Source of the DNA: JACCXG01 sp963717745
GTDB taxonomy: Bacteria; Acidobacteriota; Vicinamibacteria; Vicinamibacterales; 2-12-FULL-66-21
NCBI GenBank assembly: GCA_963717745.1
Contig: CAVQXJ010000020.1
Span: 209,025-273,024, forward strand
DNA: 64,000 nt
Direction: 5' to 3'
Part shown: piece by piece, positions 62,532 to 64,000 of the stretch
Position numbering within the stretch: the first letter of the stretch is position 1
How the letters are laid out: every line of letters begins with the position of its first letter
Position numbers and translations under genes: made by a program
The notes under the pieces: generated by a model
What the model was told of the DNA's origin: nothing
Seen by the model: only the letters and a program-made list of their open reading frames with translations
Databases searched by the model: none

Positions 62532-63281
62532 CCGGAAAAACTCGGTTGGACTGTTGCGCGGGAATTGTCGTGGGTGTCGCGACGAGCAGGCAAGTGCGGT
62601 CGCGATGACCGCGTGAGAAACGCCAGATATCACCTGACCTTGGTCTTCGACCGCCAGCCCTCGGGCACTCTCAGCGGACTTCGGGGTTGCATCGCGGGCA
62701 GGGCATCCCCGACCCCAACTCCAGCCGCGCTGCCTACGCGACCGCACGACAATAGAGCTCGAGCATGCCGCCCGTCGATTGTACGGGTGCGGGAAGCCCT
62801 ATGCGACCGTCTGTACCTGCAGGTCGTCGATCTCATCCTCAAGTGGATCGGCGAATGCGTCAGCAAGCGCGGGATCGAGAAGAAATCACGAACGCCGCGA
62901 CTCTCGCCCGCACACTTGGATCCGGAAATCCCGCCCACCGCGGTCGGGAACAGGACGGCGAGGCCGATTGGGAGGTTCTCGTAGTTCCTCGCTCCCCACT
63001 CGAGCCAGCGCATTCGCCTCGGCGCTGGCGAAGCGCCCCGCCCCCTCAGCGTCCGGTGCGCCCGCCCACGCGTTCACGGGCCTGCTTGAGAGGGCAACGC
63101 CGTCCACCGCCAGGACGACGCCGTACGACGCGAGCATGGAATTCTTAGTAGCGCTATGGCAGCTAAGTCATTGGAAGAAAACACTCGATATCGAGAATCG
63201 CTGATATTCAAGGGTTTTCTACCGAGAGTTCGCATTTCGATCTCATGAATATAAATGGTTTAAATGCATATATTTAGAGCT
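62532..63281. other. Region without recognised gene, turning AT-rich before the tRNA
   Basis: About 750 bp between the IS element and tRNA-Ser. No frame on either strand shows a family. From about 63150 to 63281 the DNA becomes strongly AT-rich (ATATAAATGG, TTTAAATGCATATATTTAG), unlike the GC-rich surroundings. This may be foreign DNA or an att flank next to the tRNA. Confidence 0.45.
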
Positions 63282-64000
63282 TGGCGGAGAGAGTGGGATT
63301 CGAACCCACGGTAGAGTTTCCCCTACACACGCTTTCCAAGCGTGCTCCTTCAACCACTCGGACATCTCTCCGTGCAAGTGGAATCAACAGTTTACCGGAG
63401 GGCGGCGAGCCCTGCAAAAGCAAACTGTGACGTGACTGTGACGTGAGGTCGTCGGCGACCTCGACGATCGTCGGGATTTCCGCGTCATTGGCCGGCTTTC
63501 CGTTGCCGTTTGCGCCGTCGCCGCCTCGCCGCAGGTCGTCCAGGGCATCGAGCGCCTGCCGCTTCGCGTCGATCCGGATGTGCGAGTAGTGCTCCAGCAT
63601 CCGGCGCGACAGGTGACCGCTGATCGATTCGAGCACGTGATCGGCCACGCCCATCTCGGCCAGCTCGGTGATGACCGTGTGCCGGAGATCGTGGAAGCGC
63701 AGGCCGTGCAGGCCCGCCTCGTCACGCAGGGCTCGCCAGGCCGTGTCCCACTTCAGCATCGGCTTCGTGGCGTCGAGCGTCCCCACTGGCACGCCGGCCA
63801 GAGATAGTGCTCCGGCTCGGTGTGTCCGAGCAGGTCCGCGCGCTCGAACATCCGCGCGGCAGCTTCGATGGCCGATGCATTGAGCGGGATGACCCGGTGG
63901 CTCGTCTCGTTCTTGCTCCGCCGGACGTGAAGGAGGTTCTTGACGAGATCGACGTCACACCGGCGCAGGTGCTTGACCTCGACCGGCCGCATCGACGTGT
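63274..64000 (-). CDS. Tyrosine recombinase / phage-type integrase, C-terminal part, frameshifted and cut by the window edge
   Basis: From the right edge it reads MRPVEVKHLRRCDVDL with the first catalytic Arg, RRSKNETSHRVIPLN with the catalytic Lys, then up to YLWPACQWG. At a GGGG run near 63787 one base is missing, and the sequence continues in another frame: KWDTAWRALRDEAGLHGLRFHDLRHT (HxxR), GHLSRRMLEHYSHIR with the His and the Tyr nucleophile. After LDALDDLRRG the frame stays open through the tRNA-Ser gene and stops at 63274, giving the familiar read-through tail GSNPTLSA. The N-terminal DNA-binding part is outside the window. It probably belongs to an integrated element at this tRNA. Confidence 0.8.
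63285..63371 (-). tRNA. tRNA-Ser (anticodon GGA)
   Basis: The acceptor stem pairs GGAGAGA (from 63371) with TCTCTCC (63292-63286), discriminator G at 63285, and CCA is encoded at 63284-63282. The anticodon stem CACGC/GCGTG encloses TTGGAAA with GGA, giving Ser codons UCC/UCU. There is a long variable arm (GTAGGGGAAACTCTAC), as class II tRNAs have, and a TTCGAAT loop. It lies wholly within the end of the integrase reading frame. Confidence 0.97.

Noticed and set aside
62565..63204. Several overlapping frames between the IS element and the tRNA
   Set aside because: All are Arg/Ser/Pro-rich with no start signals or family motifs; the region is better described as non-coding.

Overview
The window is about 64 kb of GC-rich bacterial DNA. 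Its gene families suggest a soil-type Acidobacteriota, most likely class Vicinamibacteria. They include three PadR/ADOP-permease pairs plus a fourth ADOP permease, Ser/Thr kinases with TPR tails paired with TIGR02999-type ECF sigma factors, DUF1080, CocE/NonD hydrolase, PQQ dehydrogenase, M28 peptidase and a giant secreted multidomain protein. The lineage is inferred from family content; there is no rRNA or marker gene here.

Layout. 0-9.5 kb: partial FAD-linked oxidase, TPR/DUF2914 membrane protein, outer-membrane barrel, PadR + ADOP permease, zinc alcohol dehydrogenase, PQQ dehydrogenase with an inserted cytochrome c. 9.5-13.7 kb: a decayed stretch with a methyltransferase relic, a sulfotransferase/APS-kinase operon (PAPS use and PAPS synthesis), a membrane-protein/PhoD phosphatase chimera and a frameshifted iron-permease-like gene. 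14-17 kb: DUF1080 protein, CocE/NonD hydrolase, coiled-coil protein. 17-30 kb: three ADOP permeases with two PadR regulators, a lipoprotein hydrolase, small secreted and membrane proteins and a beta-helix protein. 30-34 kb: M20 peptidase relic, intact M28 (glutamate carboxypeptidase II-like) peptidase, TIM-barrel lipoprotein. 34-47 kb: two sigma-kinase modules. The first is broken by a transposase fragment and followed by a second kinase; the other is intact. Between them lie PD40 propeller proteins, a membrane protein and a chimeric scar. 47-59 kb: one gene of about 3,925 codons for a secreted protein combining SBBP, NHL and ELWxxDGT repeats, DUF11, PKD, Calx-beta and Fn3 domains with an M19-like metallo-dipeptidase domain. 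59-64 kb: gene relics, a small secreted protein with terminator, a complete IS1380-family element with a 4-bp target duplication, an AT-rich stretch, tRNA-Ser(GGA) and a tyrosine recombinase running off the right edge.

How the genes work together. PadR proteins probably repress the MacB/FtsX-like permeases next to them. The sulfotransferase and APS kinase form a donor/user pair. Each ECF sigma factor overlaps its kinase by a 4-base GTGA or ATGA and is probably translationally coupled to it. Most remaining genes encode exported hydrolases and binding proteins suited to scavenging polymers and peptides.

A notable feature of the window is the number of genes with a single-base frame shift while homology continues in another frame: APS kinase, PhoD, iron permease, one ADOP permease, a small membrane protein, one kinase, one sigma factor, one membrane protein, the giant protein (three times) and the integrase. 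Some may be assembly or sequencing errors and some true decay; the sequence alone cannot decide.
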